A stretch of DNA of 64,000 nucleotides from Pelagibacterium sediminicola (GCF_003390885.1 NZ_QMEL01000007.1:99370-163369), one strand, 5' to 3'; positions 1 to 10,291 are shown, numbered from the stretch's first letter. The notes: generated from the letters alone by a model not told the origin. A program made the numbers and translations.

Positions 1-2
1 AA

Positions 3-515
3 ACGCTCCTCGGGCACTGCATCCACATGACCGAGCGCGAGATTGCGGTGATGTACGAAACCGGCTCGGTTGCCGTCTTCTGCCCGACCTCGAATCTCTT
101 TATCGGCTCGGGATTGTTCGACCGGGACCGGATGCGGGCGGGGAACGCGCGCATCGGGGTGGCCACCGATATCGGCGGGGGCACGAGCTATTCGATGCTG
201 AAGACGCTCGATGAGGGCTACAAGGTGCTGCAGCTCAAGGGCCAGCGGCTTTCGCCCATCGAGAGCTTTTACATGATGACGCTGGGCAATGCCCGCGCGC
301 TGTCGCTCGAACATACTATCGGCGTGCTGGAGCCGGGGGCGGATGCCGATATCGTGGTGCTCGATGCACGGGCGGTGCCGCATATGGCATTGAAGATGGA
401 GCAGGTGGAAACGCTCTCGGAAGAACTGTTCCTGCTCCAGACCTGCGGGGATGACCGGGTGGTGGCGCAGACTTATGTGGCCGGTGAGGCCGCCAAGGGC
501 GTTTCCGCATGGTGA
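3..515 (+). CDS. guaD: Guanine deaminase, C-terminal part (5' end outside window)
   Basis: This is the C-terminal ~170 residues of an amidohydrolase that deaminates guanine to xanthine in purine salvage. The frame is open to the window edge, beginning with a GHCIH stretch, the metal-site histidine region of the family. Downstream come the CPTSNLFIGSG motif, ATDIGGGTSYSM (the Asp that binds the catalytic metal) and the usual C-terminal GADADIVVLD strand. The true start lies upstream of base 1. Another purine deaminase (adenine, about 3 kb on) is encoded nearby on the opposite strand. Family assignment is firm; a related aminohydrolase is unlikely given the full guanine-deaminase motif set. Confidence 0.9.
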   Translation, partial: TLLGHCIHMTEREIAVMYETGSVAVFCPTSNLFIGSGLFDRDRMRAGNARIGVATDIGGGTSYSMLKTLDEGYKVLQLKGQRLSPIESFYMMTLGNARALSLEHTIGVLEPGADADIVVLDARAVPHMALKMEQVETLSEELFLLQTCGDDRVVAQTYVAGEAAKGVSAW

Positions 516-579
516 AAGGAATTTGCGTGGTACGTTGGCGATGGTGGGCAGTCACGTATAGAGCGGATTTGTAATTTTC

Positions 580-650
580 GGCTTGCGCCGATCCCCCCTC
601 CCAACCTCCCCCGCAAGGGGGGAGGTGCTGGACCTGTGCGTAGAGGGGCG
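580..650. repeat. GC-rich palindromic repeat, copy 1 (partial)
   Basis: This holds a palindrome of the form CCTCCCCC-N-GGGGGAGG followed by GTGCTGGACCTGTGCGTA. It matches the module at 51955-52075 almost exactly and is one of at least six copies of this family in the window. It sits between guanine deaminase and malate synthase G. Confidence 0.8.
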
Positions 651-677
651 ATCTGCGCTAACCAAGGAGCAGGATCA

Positions 678-2834
678 ATGAGCACTTACGTCAATCGGGC
701 CGGATTGCAGGTCGATGGCCAGCTTGCCGCCTTTATCGAAGACGAGGCGATGGCTGGGCTGAGTGTCAATGCCGACTCCTTCTGGAGCGGGTTTGCCGAA
801 CTGGTCGCCGCCTACATGCCGGGGAATCGCGAACTGCTCGACATCCGTGACCGGATGCAGCAGCAGATCGACGACTGGCATCGCGGGAACGGGCCCGTCG
901 CCTCGAACCCGGAAGGCTATATCGCGTTCCTGCGCGAGATCGGGTACCTCGAAGACGAGCCGGAAGATTTCAGGATCGGGACGGAAAATCTCGACCCCGA
1001 GATCGCGACGATCTGCGGGCCGCAGCTCGTGGTGCCGGTCTCCAATGCGCGCTATGCGCTCAACGCCGCCAATGCGCGCTGGGGCAGCCTTTACGATGCG
1101 CTTTACGGTACCGATGCCATTGCACAGGAGGGCAATCTTGCGGCGGGCAAGGGGTACAACCCCGAACGCGGCGCGGCGGTGATTTCTCGCGCGGCGGAAT
1201 TCCTCGATGAAGCGTTTCCGCTGCTCGGCGTCAAGCACGCCGCGGTGACGCGGTATGGCGTTGCCGACGGCCGGCTGGTGATCGAGAGCCAGGACGGGCC
1301 GGTCAAGCTTGCATACCCCGAGAGCTTTGCCGGGCATGTCGAGCCTGACGGGGTGCTGCGCATCCTGCTCGCCCATCACGGGCTGCATGTGGAACTGGTG
1401 ATCGATGCGAACCACCCTATCGGCTCGACGCAATCGAACCATCTCGCAGACGTGATCGTTGAAAGCGCGCTGACCACCATTCAGGACTGCGAGGATTCGG
1501 TCGCGGCGGTCGATGCCGAGGACAAGGTGGGCGTTTACCGCAACTGGCTGGGGCTGATGAAGGGCGATCTCGAAGAAACCTTCGAGAAGGGCGGCAAGAT
1601 GATGACCCGCCGCCTCAACCCCGACCGCACCTATACCGCGCCGGACGGCTCGGAACTGGTGCTCAAGGGCCGCGCGCTGCAACTGGTGCGCAATGTCGGG
1701 CACCTGATGACGACCGATGCCATTCTGGACGCCAACGGCACGGCGATCGGCGAGGGCATGATGGACGCGATGGTGACGGCGCTGTGCGCCATGCACGATC
1801 TGAAGAGCCGGGCGAACTCGCGGTTCGGGTCAATCTATGTGGTCAAGCCCAAGATGCACGGCCCGACCGAAGTGCTGTTTGCTTGCAATGTGTTCGGGGA
1901 GGTGGAAAAGGTCCTGGGGCTGCCCGCCAACACCATCAAGATCGGCATCATGGACGAGGAGCGGCGCACTTCGGCCAACCTCAAGGCGTGCATTTATGCG
2001 GCGCGCGACCGGGTATTCTTCATCAATACCGGGTTCCTCGACAGGACCGGGGACGAAATCCACACTTCCATGGAAGCAGGACCGGTACTGCTCAAGGACC
2101 AGATCAAGGCCGAGCGGTGGATTCAGTCCTATGAGGACCGGAACGTCACCATCGGAATCGCCTGCGGGTTTTCCGGCAAGGCGCAGATCGGCAAGGGCAT
2201 GTGGGCCAAGCCCGACGATATGGCCGACATGATGACCCAGAAGATCGGGCACCCCAAGGCGGGCGCCAACTGCGCCTGGGTCCCGTCCCCGACGGCGGCG
2301 ACGCTCCATGCGCTGCACTACCATCAGGTGGACGTGTTCGAGGCGCAAAAGCGCCGCCATAACGAGCCGATCCCGCCGCTGACCGATCTCTTTTCGATGC
2401 CGGTGCTCGATGCCTCCTCGCTTTCACGTGATGAGATCCAGCGCGAGCTGGACAACAACGCCCAAGGGATCCTGGGCTATGTCGTGCGCTGGGTCGATCA
2501 GGGCGTGGGGTGTTCCAAGGTCCCGGACATCAACGATGTGGGGCTGATGGAAGACCGGGCGACCTGCCGGATTTCCTCGCAGGCCATCGCCAACTGGCTG
2601 TGGCACGGGGTGGTGACGCAGGACGAGGTGGTCGCAACCTTTGCGCGCATGGCCAAGGTGGTCGACGAGCAGAACGCGGGCGATCCGCTTTACGAGAATA
2701 TGGCGCCGGACGCGGAAAACTCCATCGCCTTTCAGGCGGCGCTGGCCCTCGCACTCGAAGGCACCAGCCAACCCTCGGGCTATACCGAGCCGATCCTGCA
2801 TGCGAGGCGGCGCGAGAAGAAGGCGAGCGCCTGA
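678..2834 (+). CDS. glcB: Malate synthase G
   Basis: Condenses glyoxylate with acetyl-CoA to give malate, completing the glyoxylate bypass or glycolate use; a cytosolic monomer. The product is 718 residues, matching the ~720-residue G isoform rather than the shorter A form. The [10 protein letters not shown] and [15 protein letters not shown] motifs of the TIM-barrel active site are present, with catalytic acidic residues. I chose ATG 678 because AAGGAG lies 10 bases upstream; a longer reading from 636 would begin inside the preceding palindromic repeat. No isocitrate lyase or glycolate oxidase gene is seen nearby. The identification is secure. Confidence 0.97.
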   Translation: MSTYVNRAGLQVDGQLAAFIEDEAMAGLSVNADSFWSGFAELVAAYMPGNRELLDIRDRMQQQIDDWHRGNGPVASNPEGYIAFLREIGYLEDEPEDFRIGTENLDPEIATICGPQLVVPVSNARYALNAANARWGSLYDALYGTDAIAQEGNLAAGKGYNPERGAAVISRAAEFLDEAFPLLGVKHAAVTRYGVADGRLVIESQDGPVKLAYPESFAGHVEPDGVLRILLAHHGLHVELVIDANHPIGSTQSNHLADVIVESALTTIQDCEDSVAAVDAEDKVGVYRNWLGLMKGDLEETFEKGGKMMTRRLNPDRTYTAPDGSELVLKGRALQLVRNVGHLMTTDAILDANGTAIGEGMMDAMVTALCAMHDLKSRANSRFGSIYVVKPKMHGPTEVLFACNVFGEVEKVLGLPANTIKIGIMDEERRTSANLKACIYAARDRVFFINTGFLDRTGDEIHTSMEAGPVLLKDQIKAERWIQSYEDRNVTIGIACGFSGKAQIGKGMWAKPDDMADMMTQKIGHPKAGANCAWVPSPTAATLHALHYHQVDVFEAQKRRHNEPIPPLTDLFSMPVLDASSLSRDEIQRELDNNAQGILGYVVRWVDQGVGCSKVPDINDVGLMEDRATCRISSQAIANWLWHGVVTQDEVVATFARMAKVVDEQNAGDPLYENMAPDAENSIAFQAALALALEGTSQPSGYTEPILHARRREKKASA

Positions 2835-2866
2835 CCTGTTGTCCCCTTCCCTCCGGGGATGAAGAA

Positions 2867-2898
2867 AAGCCTCTCGCTTGACCTCAAGCGGGAGGCTT
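2867..2898 (-). terminator. Hairpin terminator between glcB and PGPGW protein
   Basis: Arms AAGCCTCTCGCTTGA and TCAAGCGGGAGGCTT pair almost perfectly. Read on the minus strand the hairpin is followed by TTTTC, so it mainly ends the minus-strand gene, whose stop codon lies inside the stem. It may also stop transcripts arriving from glcB. Confidence 0.65.
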
Positions 2899-3216
2899 CT
2901 GACTTGCGGCTTTCTTGTCCCTGCGCTTGCGGCGCCAGGTCTTGAACTGGCGTTCGCCGCGCAGGATGAGCCCGTTCATGGGCCGTTGCAGTACGGGAAG
3001 ATCGATGGCGAGCAGGAGCAGGCCCAGCGGCAGCATCCACAAGCCGAGTACCGGCAGGAATGACAGGATGCCGCCCACGACCAGCAATATGCCAAGGGGA
3101 ATGCGGATCACCATGGCCCAGGGCTGGCGCAATACGTAAAGGATCATCGCAAGGCGTGGGAAACGCGCTTCCATGCGTAAAAACAGGCGCTCGAGACGTG
3201 TCCGTTCCTTGTTCAT
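2884..3216 (-). CDS. Small membrane protein of the PGPGW type
   Basis: A 110-residue protein with a basic N-terminus (NKERTRLERLF), one hydrophobic segment around residues 35-55 and a second, closely following one (GLWMLPLGLLLLAIDLPVL), then a very basic tail (RRKRRDKK). The layout and the P-x-LGLWMLPLG-LLLAID core resemble the putative transmembrane PGPGW family, sometimes annotated as tryptophan-synthase-beta-like, which has no known enzymatic role. ATG 3216 is preferred because the longer reading from 3252 adds an unconserved-looking leader; neither start has a strong ribosome site. Function unknown. Confidence 0.75.
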   Translation of the reverse strand: MNKERTRLERLFLRMEARFPRLAMILYVLRQPWAMVIRIPLGILLVVGGILSFLPVLGLWMLPLGLLLLAIDLPVLQRPMNGLILRGERQFKTWRRKRRDKKAASQKPPA

Positions 3217-3264
3217 CGCACCATGAGATAAGCCCGAACCCTGTATAGTCAAGGCGACATACGG

Positions 3265-4974
3265 TCAGGTCACGAAATCGAACGCATCGACATCGAACAG
3301 GCCGCGATCGGTCATCTTGAGATGCGGGATAACCGGCAGGGCCAGAAAGGCGACCTGGAGGAACGGTTCGGGCAGAACACAGCCGATCGATTTCGCCGCC
3401 CGGCGCAGACGGACAAGGTGTTCGGTAACGATCTCGAAGGGCTCGGTGCTCATCAGCCCCGCGATGGGCAGCGCCAGGTCGGCGATGACCTCGCCCTCGT
3501 CGGCAACCGCAAAGCCGCCGCCGATCTCGATGAGCCGGTTGACGGCCAGCGCCATGTCCTCGTCGGTCACCCCGACCACGGTGATGTTGTGGCTGTCATG
3601 GCCGACCGAGGAGGCGATGGCGCCGCGCTTCAAGCCGAAACCGTTGACGAAGCTGCGCCCGATATTGCCGTTGATGCCGTGGCGTTCGACCACGGCCACC
3701 TTGATGACATCTGCGTCGAGATCGGGCCTCAGACCATATTCGTCCGAGGCAAGGCTGGCGGATTGGCGGAAGGTGAGGATGAGGCCGGGCCGCACTCCGA
3801 TGACGGGAATTTCGTTTTTTCCTTGCGGGGGATCGGAGATGAAGGCGGTCGCTTCAACGGGGCGCGCCTTCATGGAATCGAGCCCGACAGGAGCGACGGG
3901 TGCGCGGGTGGCCCAGATATCGGGCGTGACGAGACGCCCGGCGGCGATCACATCGGTGACGCGGCAGTCCTCGATATCGTCGAGCAACGCAATATCGGCG
4001 CGCCAGCCGGGGGCGAGAAGGCCGCGATCCTTGAGCCCGAAGATGCGCGCGGCGGAATGGGAGGCGGCGCGGTAGACGTGGTGGAGGGGGATGCCCTTTG
4101 CGACGAGGCGGCGGATGGAGCTATCGAGATGGCCTTCCTCGGCGATGTCGAGGGGGTTGCGGTCGTCGGTGCATAGGGCAACGAAGGACGAGGTGTTTTC
4201 GTCGAGAATTTCGGCCAGCGCTTCGAGGTCTTTTGAGACCGAGCCCTCGCGGATGAGGATGGCCATGCCCTTGGCGAGCTTTTCGCGGGCTTCTTTGGCG
4301 CTGGTCGCCTCGTGGTCGGTGCGAATGCCCGCGGCGAGATAGCCGTTGAGGTCGGTTCCCGAAAGCAGGGGGGCGTGGCCGTCCATATGCCCGTCCTGGA
4401 AGGCTTCGAGCTTTGCGAGGATGCCCGGATCGCAATTGAGCACGCCGGGGAAGTTCATCATTTCGGCAAGACCGATGACCTTGGGATGGCTGCGGAAGGG
4501 AAGGATGTCCCCAATTTCGAGGTGCGCGCCGGCCGTTTCGAACGGGGTGGCAGGGACGCAGGAGGAAAGGTTTATCCGCACATCCATGATCGTCTTCTCG
4601 GCGCAATCGAGAAAATAGCGGATGCCGGGGGCGCCGAGCACGTTGGCGATCTCGTGGGGGTCGCAGATGACGGTGGTGACCCCGTGCGGAAGTACGCAGC
4701 GGTCGAACTCGAAGGGGGTGACGAGCGAGGATTCGATATGGAGATGGGTGTCGATGAAACCGGGCACGGCAAAGCGTCCGCGTCCGTCGATCTCGGCTTT
4801 GCCGTTGTAGTGTGCATGGGTGCCCACGATGCGGTCGTCGACGATGGCGATATCGGTTTGCGTGACGGCGCCGGTGATGACGTCGAGCAGGCGAACGTTC
4901 CTTACGACGATGTCGGCTGGTTCGGTTCCGCGACCGGCGCGGATCATGCGGGCCAGATTGTCGGCACTGGTCAT
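3265..4974 (-). CDS. ade: Adenine deaminase
   Basis: Hydrolyses adenine to hypoxanthine and ammonia in purine salvage. The 569-residue length fits the bacterial Ade family. Visible metal-site motifs in order are HLHIESS, DPHEIANVLG, EMMNFPGV, GHAPLLSG, CTDDRNP and, in the C-terminal domain, GHDSHNITVVG. The ATG at 4974 is preceded by AAGGGG. The gene stands alone, ending 49 bases from the start of the PGPGW-type gene in the same direction. Guanine deaminase at the window start and apt at 37.4 kb serve the same purine-salvage network, though not the same operon. Confidence 0.96.
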   Translation of the reverse strand: MTSADNLARMIRAGRGTEPADIVVRNVRLLDVITGAVTQTDIAIVDDRIVGTHAHYNGKAEIDGRGRFAVPGFIDTHLHIESSLVTPFEFDRCVLPHGVTTVICDPHEIANVLGAPGIRYFLDCAEKTIMDVRINLSSCVPATPFETAGAHLEIGDILPFRSHPKVIGLAEMMNFPGVLNCDPGILAKLEAFQDGHMDGHAPLLSGTDLNGYLAAGIRTDHEATSAKEAREKLAKGMAILIREGSVSKDLEALAEILDENTSSFVALCTDDRNPLDIAEEGHLDSSIRRLVAKGIPLHHVYRAASHSAARIFGLKDRGLLAPGWRADIALLDDIEDCRVTDVIAAGRLVTPDIWATRAPVAPVGLDSMKARPVEATAFISDPPQGKNEIPVIGVRPGLILTFRQSASLASDEYGLRPDLDADVIKVAVVERHGINGNIGRSFVNGFGLKRGAIASSVGHDSHNITVVGVTDEDMALAVNRLIEIGGGFAVADEGEVIADLALPIAGLMSTEPFEIVTEHLVRLRRAAKSIGCVLPEPFLQVAFLALPVIPHLKMTDRGLFDVDAFDFVT

Positions 4975-5097
4975 TGAGCACCCCTTTTTCCCGATAGCGT
5001 CGTCTCAAGGCGTGAACGGGTCAAGGGATTTTGCACGGCCAAGGAACGCCGGGCCTGCGCGGCGCGTTGATCTAGACCAAAGCAAGCGAGGGATGCC

Positions 5098-5349
5098 ATG
5101 AACGATCCTGACCCCCACCTTACGAAAACCGAGATGCGCCAGGGCAACAGCCGCATGATGAACATGCGCGTGCTGGTTATCGGCACGATCATCGTCGTCA
5201 TCGGTTTTGCGCTGGCCATCTGGTACAACATGTCGGTCAGCCCCGATACCGCAACGACCACCCAGGGCGGCGAAACGCTGGAGCAGACGACACCAGAGGA
5301 AAGCCTCGAGGAACTGCCCACGCCGGCGCCGGTGCAGCCGGAGAGTTAA
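5098..5349 (+). CDS. Small single-pass membrane protein
   Basis: An 83-residue protein I do not recognise. After a short polar N-terminus there is one clear membrane segment (VLVIGTIIVVIGFALAIWY, about residues 26-44), then an acidic Thr/Glu/Pro-rich tail. GCGAGGGATGCC lies just before the ATG. It is divergent from adenine deaminase and convergent with the LacI gene; a perfect hairpin follows its stop codon. Coding is supported by a good ribosome site and the signal-anchor pattern; no function is proposed. Confidence 0.65.
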   Translation: MNDPDPHLTKTEMRQGNSRMMNMRVLVIGTIIVVIGFALAIWYNMSVSPDTATTTQGGETLEQTTPEESLEELPTPAPVQPES

Positions 5350-5373
5350 GGGGCGGCTGGAGTGCTATGAAGG

Positions 5374-5404
5374 CTGGATTGCCCGGTTTATCCGGGCAAT
5401 CCAG
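5374..5404. terminator. Perfect palindrome between convergent genes
   Basis: CTGGATTGCCCGG and CCGGGCAATCCAG are perfect 13-base inverted arms around TTTAT. The site lies between two convergent genes and could act as a bidirectional terminator, although no long T-run follows. Its sequence is the core of the REP-like palindromes at 24078-24151 and 41373-41446. Confidence 0.55.
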
Positions 5405-5419
5405 TCTAACACGCCAGGT

Positions 5420-6502
5420 TCAAGCCCGGCGCATGGCGACGGAATTTCTCAGGATGAGGTCGGAGCGCAGGAGAATTTCGCGCTTTTTCACCTCCTCGCC
5501 CTCGAGCATGGCGAGGAGCAGGTCCATGCTGGCCTCGCCGATCTGGAGGCGAGGCTGTTTCATGGTGGTGAGGGAAGGGGTGACGAAGCTGGCGTAGGAA
5601 ATGTCGTCGAACCCCATGACAGAAAAATCGAGAGGCAAGTCGTAGCCGCGTGCGCTCAGCGCAATGATGACGCCGAGCGCGGTGGCGTCATTGACGCAGA
5701 AAAAGGCGGTGGGCAACTGGTCGCGCACGAACATGCGCTCGGCGGCGCCCCGTCCGCTTTCGGTGGTGCCGTCCGCTTCGAGCACGAACCGTTCGTCGAT
5801 CGTGAGCCCCGCGCCCTGCATCGCGGTGCGGTAACCGCGCTCGCGCAGGGAGGCGACGGTGCGGCTCAGGGATTTACCGATAAAGGCGATGCGGGTGTGG
5901 CCCTGGCTGATGAGATGGTCGGTCGCCACCCGTGCGCCCTCGAAATTGTCGACGCCGACAAAGGGAATCGAGGCGTTGGCCACCGGTTCGTTGACCGCCA
6001 CCATGGGTGGCAGCTTCTTGTTGGGGCCGCTGGCGGTGAGCCCGTAGGGCAGGTGGCCGGTGAGCAGGATCAGCCCGTCGGCCTGGTTGGAACTGATGAA
6101 GCGCAGATAATTGGCTTCGCGCTCGGGGTCGTTCTGGGTGTTGCCGATCAGGATGCCGTAGCCGCGCTTGGAGGCTTCGGTTTCCAGACCCACAAGGATG
6201 TTGGAAAAGTTCGGGTCGCCCACATCGGGCGCCAGAATGAGAATCATGTGCGAGCGGCGCATGCGCAGGCTGCGCGCCATGGCGTTGGTGGTATAGCCGG
6301 TCTGGGCGACCGCATCGATGACGCGGCGCCGGGTCGAATCGGCGACCTTGCCCGGCTCGTTGAGCGCCCTGCTGACGGTGGCTATGGATACCCCGGCGAT
6401 GAGGGCGACGTCCTCGATCGTTGCCGGTTTGCTCGCGTTCAAATTGCTCTTACCCCCGCCCCGATCCCCGGAATGTCCCGCGAAACGGGCTTTGTGGTCC
6501 AT
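5420..6502 (-). CDS. LacI-family transcriptional regulator
   Basis: Sugar-responsive repressor, about 360 residues. The N-terminal helix-turn-helix reads PATIEDVALIAGVSIATVSR followed by ALNEPGKV, and the rest is a periplasmic-binding-protein-like effector domain (ILAPDVGDPNFSNILVG onward). It is transcribed divergently from the sugar ABC transporter beginning at 6640, so it most likely controls that operon; two palindromic candidate operators lie between them. ATG 6502 is used, but about 25 residues precede the helix-turn-helix, and the TTG at 6442 is a possible true start nearer the usual family length. Effector sugar unknown. Confidence 0.93.
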   Translation of the reverse strand: MDHKARFAGHSGDRGGGKSNLNASKPATIEDVALIAGVSIATVSRALNEPGKVADSTRRRVIDAVAQTGYTTNAMARSLRMRRSHMILILAPDVGDPNFSNILVGLETEASKRGYGILIGNTQNDPEREANYLRFISSNQADGLILLTGHLPYGLTASGPNKKLPPMVAVNEPVANASIPFVGVDNFEGARVATDHLISQGHTRIAFIGKSLSRTVASLRERGYRTAMQGAGLTIDERFVLEADGTTESGRGAAERMFVRDQLPTAFFCVNDATALGVIIALSARGYDLPLDFSVMGFDDISYASFVTPSLTTMKQPRLQIGEASMDLLLAMLEGEEVKKREILLRSDLILRNSVAMRRA

Positions 6503-6542
6503 ACACCGGGTCCGGCGGCAAAGTTATACGGTTCTGCCGTTG

Positions 6543-6556
6543 TGTAAACCTTTACA
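6543..6556. promoter_or_regulatory. Candidate LacI-type operator 1
   Basis: TGTAAACCTTTACA is a palindrome (TGTAAA, two bases, TTTACA) of the kind bound by LacI-family dimers. It lies in the divergent intergenic region between the LacI gene and the transporter operon. Its centre is 21 bp from that of operator 2, i.e. two helical turns. Confidence 0.7.
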
Positions 6557-6563
6557 TGGGTAA

Positions 6564-6577
6564 TGAAAAGGTTTACA
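6564..6577. promoter_or_regulatory. Candidate LacI-type operator 2
   Basis: TGAAAAGGTTTACA differs from operator 1, read in reverse complement, at one base, and extends by one matched base on each side (6563-6578). It lies 62 bp upstream of the transporter ATPase start. Its spacing to operator 1 puts both sites on the same face of the DNA. Confidence 0.68.
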
Positions 6578-6639
6578 TGACTTTCCAGTGACAGGACACG
6601 TGGCGGTCAACGCCCGGTTCTCATGGGGAGGAGACGCGG

Positions 6640-8184
6640 ATGGCCGAGGCCGTTGCGCAGGCCGAGGGTGCAATCCTTGCGGCCAGCAGGATTTCCAAGA
6701 GCTTCGGGGAAGTGCCCGTGCTGTTCAGCGTGGATTTCGACATCCGCGCGGGGGAAGTCCATGCGCTGATCGGCGAGAACGGCGCCGGAAAATCCACCCT
6801 TATCAAGATTCTCTCCGGTCTCGAACCGCCGACCTCGGGCACCATCCTGCTCGACGGCAGGCCGGTACGCCTGCCCCCCAATGGCGAGGCCGAAGCGCTC
6901 GGCATCGTCGTCATCCATCAGGAACTCAATCTTGCCGAACACCTGACGGTTGCCGAAAGCATTTTTCTGGGCCGGGAATGGACCCGATGGGGCTTCTTGC
7001 GCCGGGCGGACATGCGGGCCGAGGCGACGCGCATTCTCGGTAGCCTGCATGTGGCCATCGACCCCGATGCGCGCATCAACACGCTCTCGGTGGCCGACAA
7101 GCAGATGGTCGAGATCGCCAAGGCGATCAGCCGCGATGCGCGGGTGCTCATCATGGACGAGCCGACGGCGGTGCTGACCCCGGCGGAAACCGAATATTTC
7201 TTCGAGCAGGTCGGGCGGCTCAAGGCCAAGGGCGTCGCCATCGTCTTCATCTCGCACAAGCTCGACGAGGTGATGACGCTTTCCGACCGCATCACGGTGC
7301 TGCGCGACGGCCAGTTGATCGCCACCGTCGAGACCGGCGACCTCACGCCCGATTCGATTGCCGAGATGATGGTGGGGCGCGAGCTTTCCAACCTTTACCC
7401 TCCCAAGCACGAGCCCGATGTCGATGCGCCCCTCGTCCTGGCGGTCGAAGGGCTGACGGCGGACGGCATCCGCAATGTGAGCTTTTCACTGCGCAAAGGG
7501 GAAATCCTGGGCTTTGCCGGGCTGATCGGTTCGGGGCGCACGGCGGTCATGGAGGCCATTGTGGGGCTCGAGCCGCGCAGCGCGGGGACGGTCACCGTCA
7601 ACGGGAAGCCGGTCGAATTCAGGAGCATCGGCGAGGCGGTGCGCGCCGGACTGGTCTATATGACCAAGGACCGCAAGGGAAAGGGATTGCTGCTCAATAT
7701 CGGGTTGCAGCCCAACCTCACCCTCCTGACCCTTTATCGCCACATGCGCGGCGGTTTTCTCGTCGAGTCGAGCGAGGTCGAGGCGATGGAGCGCGCGACG
7801 CGCCGCTTCGATATCCGCGCGCGAGACGCCTCGGTCCGGGTGGGCCAGCTTTCGGGCGGCAACCAGCAAAAGCTCATGCTGGGCAAGGCGATGGAATCGG
7901 ACCCCGAAATCATCATCATCGACGAGCCGACGCGCGGCATCGATGTGGGGACCAAGCAGCAAATCTATCACATCATCGCGGCGCTCGCCAAAGAGGGCAA
8001 GTCGATCATCGTCGTCTCATCGGAGATGCAGGAGGTGATCGGGCTTTCCCATCGCGTGGTCGTCATGCGCGAGGGCCGCAAGACGGGCACGCTTGAGGGC
8101 GCAGAGATCACCGAAGGCGAAATCATGCGCTATGCCGCAGGACTCAAAGGGGAAAAGGAAGACGATGACCGTGCAAGCGCATGA
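6640..8184 (+). CDS. Sugar ABC transporter ATP-binding protein, RbsA type
   Basis: Energises import of a monosaccharide by a CUT2 (ribose/xylose-type) transporter. At 514 residues it is the double-ATPase form. The first domain has Walker [10 protein letters not shown] (residues 45-53), [11 protein letters not shown] and Walker [12 protein letters not shown]. The second domain has the degenerate Walker [11 protein letters not shown] typical of RbsA/XylG/MglA, plus LSGGNQQK and [15 protein letters not shown]. It is the first gene of a three-gene operon with permease and binding protein, behind two LacI-type operators. The substrate cannot be read from the sequence; ribose, xylose, galactose or a related polyol are all possible. 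Confidence 0.95.
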   Translation: MAEAVAQAEGAILAASRISKSFGEVPVLFSVDFDIRAGEVHALIGENGAGKSTLIKILSGLEPPTSGTILLDGRPVRLPPNGEAEALGIVVIHQELNLAEHLTVAESIFLGREWTRWGFLRRADMRAEATRILGSLHVAIDPDARINTLSVADKQMVEIAKAISRDARVLIMDEPTAVLTPAETEYFFEQVGRLKAKGVAIVFISHKLDEVMTLSDRITVLRDGQLIATVETGDLTPDSIAEMMVGRELSNLYPPKHEPDVDAPLVLAVEGLTADGIRNVSFSLRKGEILGFAGLIGSGRTAVMEAIVGLEPRSAGTVTVNGKPVEFRSIGEAVRAGLVYMTKDRKGKGLLLNIGLQPNLTLLTLYRHMRGGFLVESSEVEAMERATRRFDIRARDASVRVGQLSGGNQQKLMLGKAMESDPEIIIIDEPTRGIDVGTKQQIYHIIAALAKEGKSIIVVSSEMQEVIGLSHRVVVMREGRKTGTLEGAEITEGEIMRYAAGLKGEKEDDDRASA

Positions 8185-9202
8185 GGGCGTAAAGCCCGCC
8201 AGAAAGCGGCTGTTTGCAATCGACTATCACACCATGGGGCCGCTCCTGGCCCTGATCGCGCTGTGCATTCTGGGGTTCGCGCTCAATTCGGCCTTCATTT
8301 CCGAGGGCAACATCACCAACCTGCTCACCCGCTCGGCCTTCATCGGCATCATCGCGGTGGGAGCGACCTTCGTGATCACCGCAGGCGGGATCGACCTTTC
8401 GGTCGGCTCGATGGCGGCGGTGATCTCGGGCGTGATGATCATCGTGATGAACAGCGCCATCGGGGCGATGGGCGTGGGTGTGCATATCGTCCTGATCGGG
8501 TGCGTCGCCTCGGTCCTGCTCGGGCTTGCCGCCGGTTTTCTCAACGGGTTCATGACCACCAAGGGCAAGATCGAGGCGTTCATCGTGACGCTGGGCACCA
8601 TGGGCATCTACCGCTCGCTCGTCACTTATTTCGCCGATGGCGGCACGCTGTCGCTGGCCTTCGACGTGCGCGATGTCTATCGCCCGGTCTATTACGGCAA
8701 TATCCTTGGCGTTCCGGTTCCGGTTCTGGCCTTCGCCATCGTCGCGATCCTTGGCTGGGTGCTGCTCAATCGCACCGCGTTCGGGCGCTATTGCATGGCG
8801 ATCGGGTCCAACGAGACGGTGGCGCGCTATTCGGCGATCAAGGTCGACCGCGTGCGCACGCTCACCTACGTCATCCAGGGTTTCTGCGTCTCGATCGCCA
8901 CGATCATCTACGTGCCGCGGCTGGGGTCTGCCTCGTCCTCGACGGGCGTGTTGTGGGAGCTCGAGGCCATCGCCGCCGTGATCATCGGGGGCACCATGCT
9001 CAAGGGCGGCTACGGGCGCATCGGGGGCACGGTGGTGGGCGCGATCATGCTCACGACCATCGGCAATATCCTCAACCTCACCGACATCATCTCCAACTAT
9101 CTCAACGGGGCGGTGCAGGGCGTCATCATCATCGCGGCGGTCTGGTTGCAAAGGGGCAACCTTGCCAACCTCAACCCTTTCCGGCGCAAGCCCACGGCTT
9201 GA
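8165..9202 (+). CDS. Sugar ABC transporter permease, CUT2 family
   Basis: Integral inner-membrane permease of 345 residues with many hydrophobic helices from about residue 15 onward. The signature [14 protein letters not shown] is the conserved loop of RbsC-type permeases, and the [18 protein letters not shown] stretch near the C-terminus is the coupling region of this family. The ATG at 8165 overlaps the end of the ATPase gene by 20 bases and is preceded by AAGGAA, so the two are translationally coupled. A longer reading from 8093 would lie wholly inside the ATPase gene and is rejected. Confidence 0.94.
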   Translation: MTVQAHEGVKPARKRLFAIDYHTMGPLLALIALCILGFALNSAFISEGNITNLLTRSAFIGIIAVGATFVITAGGIDLSVGSMAAVISGVMIIVMNSAIGAMGVGVHIVLIGCVASVLLGLAAGFLNGFMTTKGKIEAFIVTLGTMGIYRSLVTYFADGGTLSLAFDVRDVYRPVYYGNILGVPVPVLAFAIVAILGWVLLNRTAFGRYCMAIGSNETVARYSAIKVDRVRTLTYVIQGFCVSIATIIYVPRLGSASSSTGVLWELEAIAAVIIGGTMLKGGYGRIGGTVVGAIMLTTIGNILNLTDIISNYLNGAVQGVIIIAAVWLQRGNLANLNPFRRKPTA

Positions 9203-9293
9203 GCCAAAACCACTTTCGTCCACGGGAATTGGGCCCGTGAACGGAACAGGCACCCAACGAAACGAGGGGTGTATAACAATGGAGGACTACACA

Positions 9294-10250
9294 ATGCAGC
9301 TTCTGAGGAAGATAGCTGTGCTGGCCATCGGGGGCGCCATGGCGTTCTCGGCGCCGACAATGGCACAGGACGATACCGTAACCATCGGCGTTTCCATTCC
9401 GGCCGCGACCCATGGCTGGGCAGGGGGGCTCAACTGGCATGCCTCGCAGGCGCAAGCCCGGCTTCAGGCCCAGTACGACAATATCGAGATCGTCCTCGTG
9501 ACGGCCGATGGGCCCGCCCAGCAGGCCAACGACCTCGAGGATCTGGTGTCGATCCACAATATCGATGCGCTGGTCGTCCTGCCGTTTGAATCCGAGCCGC
9601 TGACCGACCCGGTCCGCCGCGTCAAGGAATCTGGCGTTTTCGTTACCGTGGTCGACCGCGGGCTTTCGCAGGACGGCATCGAGGACGTTTACGTCGCGGG
9701 CAACAACCCCGAACTCGGCCGCGTTTCGGGCGAATATTTCCTCACCCGTCTGGGCGAGGGCGACAATATCGTGATCCTGCGCGGCATCCCGACCGTGATC
9801 GACGACGAGCGCTTCAACGCGTTCATCGAGACCATCGAGGGTTCGGGGATCAATGTCCTCGACAACAAGCATGCCAACTGGAACCGCGATGACGGCTTCG
9901 AGGTGATGCAGGACTTCCTGTCGCGCTTCCCGGACATCGACGGCGTCTGGGCGCAGGACGACGACATCGCGCTCGGCGTGATCGAGGCGATCCGCCAGGC
10001 CGACCGTGTCGACGAAATGTTCGTCGTCGGCGGTGCGGGCATGAAGGAAGTGATCCAGATGGTGATGCAGGGGTCCGAACTGATCCCGGTCAACGTTCTC
10101 TACCCGCCCGCGATGATCGCGACGGCGATGGACGTGACGGTCGCCCACTTCACCTCGAACGGCCCCGTGACGGGCGAGTACATCCTCGGCGCTCCGCTGA
10201 TCACGCCGGAAAACGCCGAGCAGTACTACTTCCCCGACTCTCCTTTCTGA
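9294..10250 (+). CDS. Sugar ABC transporter periplasmic binding protein
   Basis: Periplasmic substrate-binding protein of 318 residues in the ribose-binding family. The signal peptide is basic MQLLRK, a hydrophobic core, then a probable cut after PTMA. The mature part starts VTIGVSIPAATHGWAGGLNWHA, as in family members, and includes the hinge-type segments DALVVLPFESEPL and VDGVWAQDDD-like FPDIDGVWAQDDDIALG. I chose ATG 9294 because GGAGG ends 8 bases before it; the ATG at 9279 overlaps that ribosome site. It is the last gene of the operon and is followed by a strong terminator. Confidence 0.94.
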   Translation: MQLLRKIAVLAIGGAMAFSAPTMAQDDTVTIGVSIPAATHGWAGGLNWHASQAQARLQAQYDNIEIVLVTADGPAQQANDLEDLVSIHNIDALVVLPFESEPLTDPVRRVKESGVFVTVVDRGLSQDGIEDVYVAGNNPELGRVSGEYFLTRLGEGDNIVILRGIPTVIDDERFNAFIETIEGSGINVLDNKHANWNRDDGFEVMQDFLSRFPDIDGVWAQDDDIALGVIEAIRQADRVDEMFVVGGAGMKEVIQMVMQGSELIPVNVLYPPAMIATAMDVTVAHFTSNGPVTGEYILGAPLITPENAEQYYFPDSPF

Positions 10251-10291
10251 GACGGGGCAAAAAAACGACCTCCCAAGCACGTTGCAAACTT

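Noticed and set aside
5207..6547. 446-codon open frame on the plus strand over the LacI gene
   Set aside because: Antisense to the clear LacI regulator; no domain.
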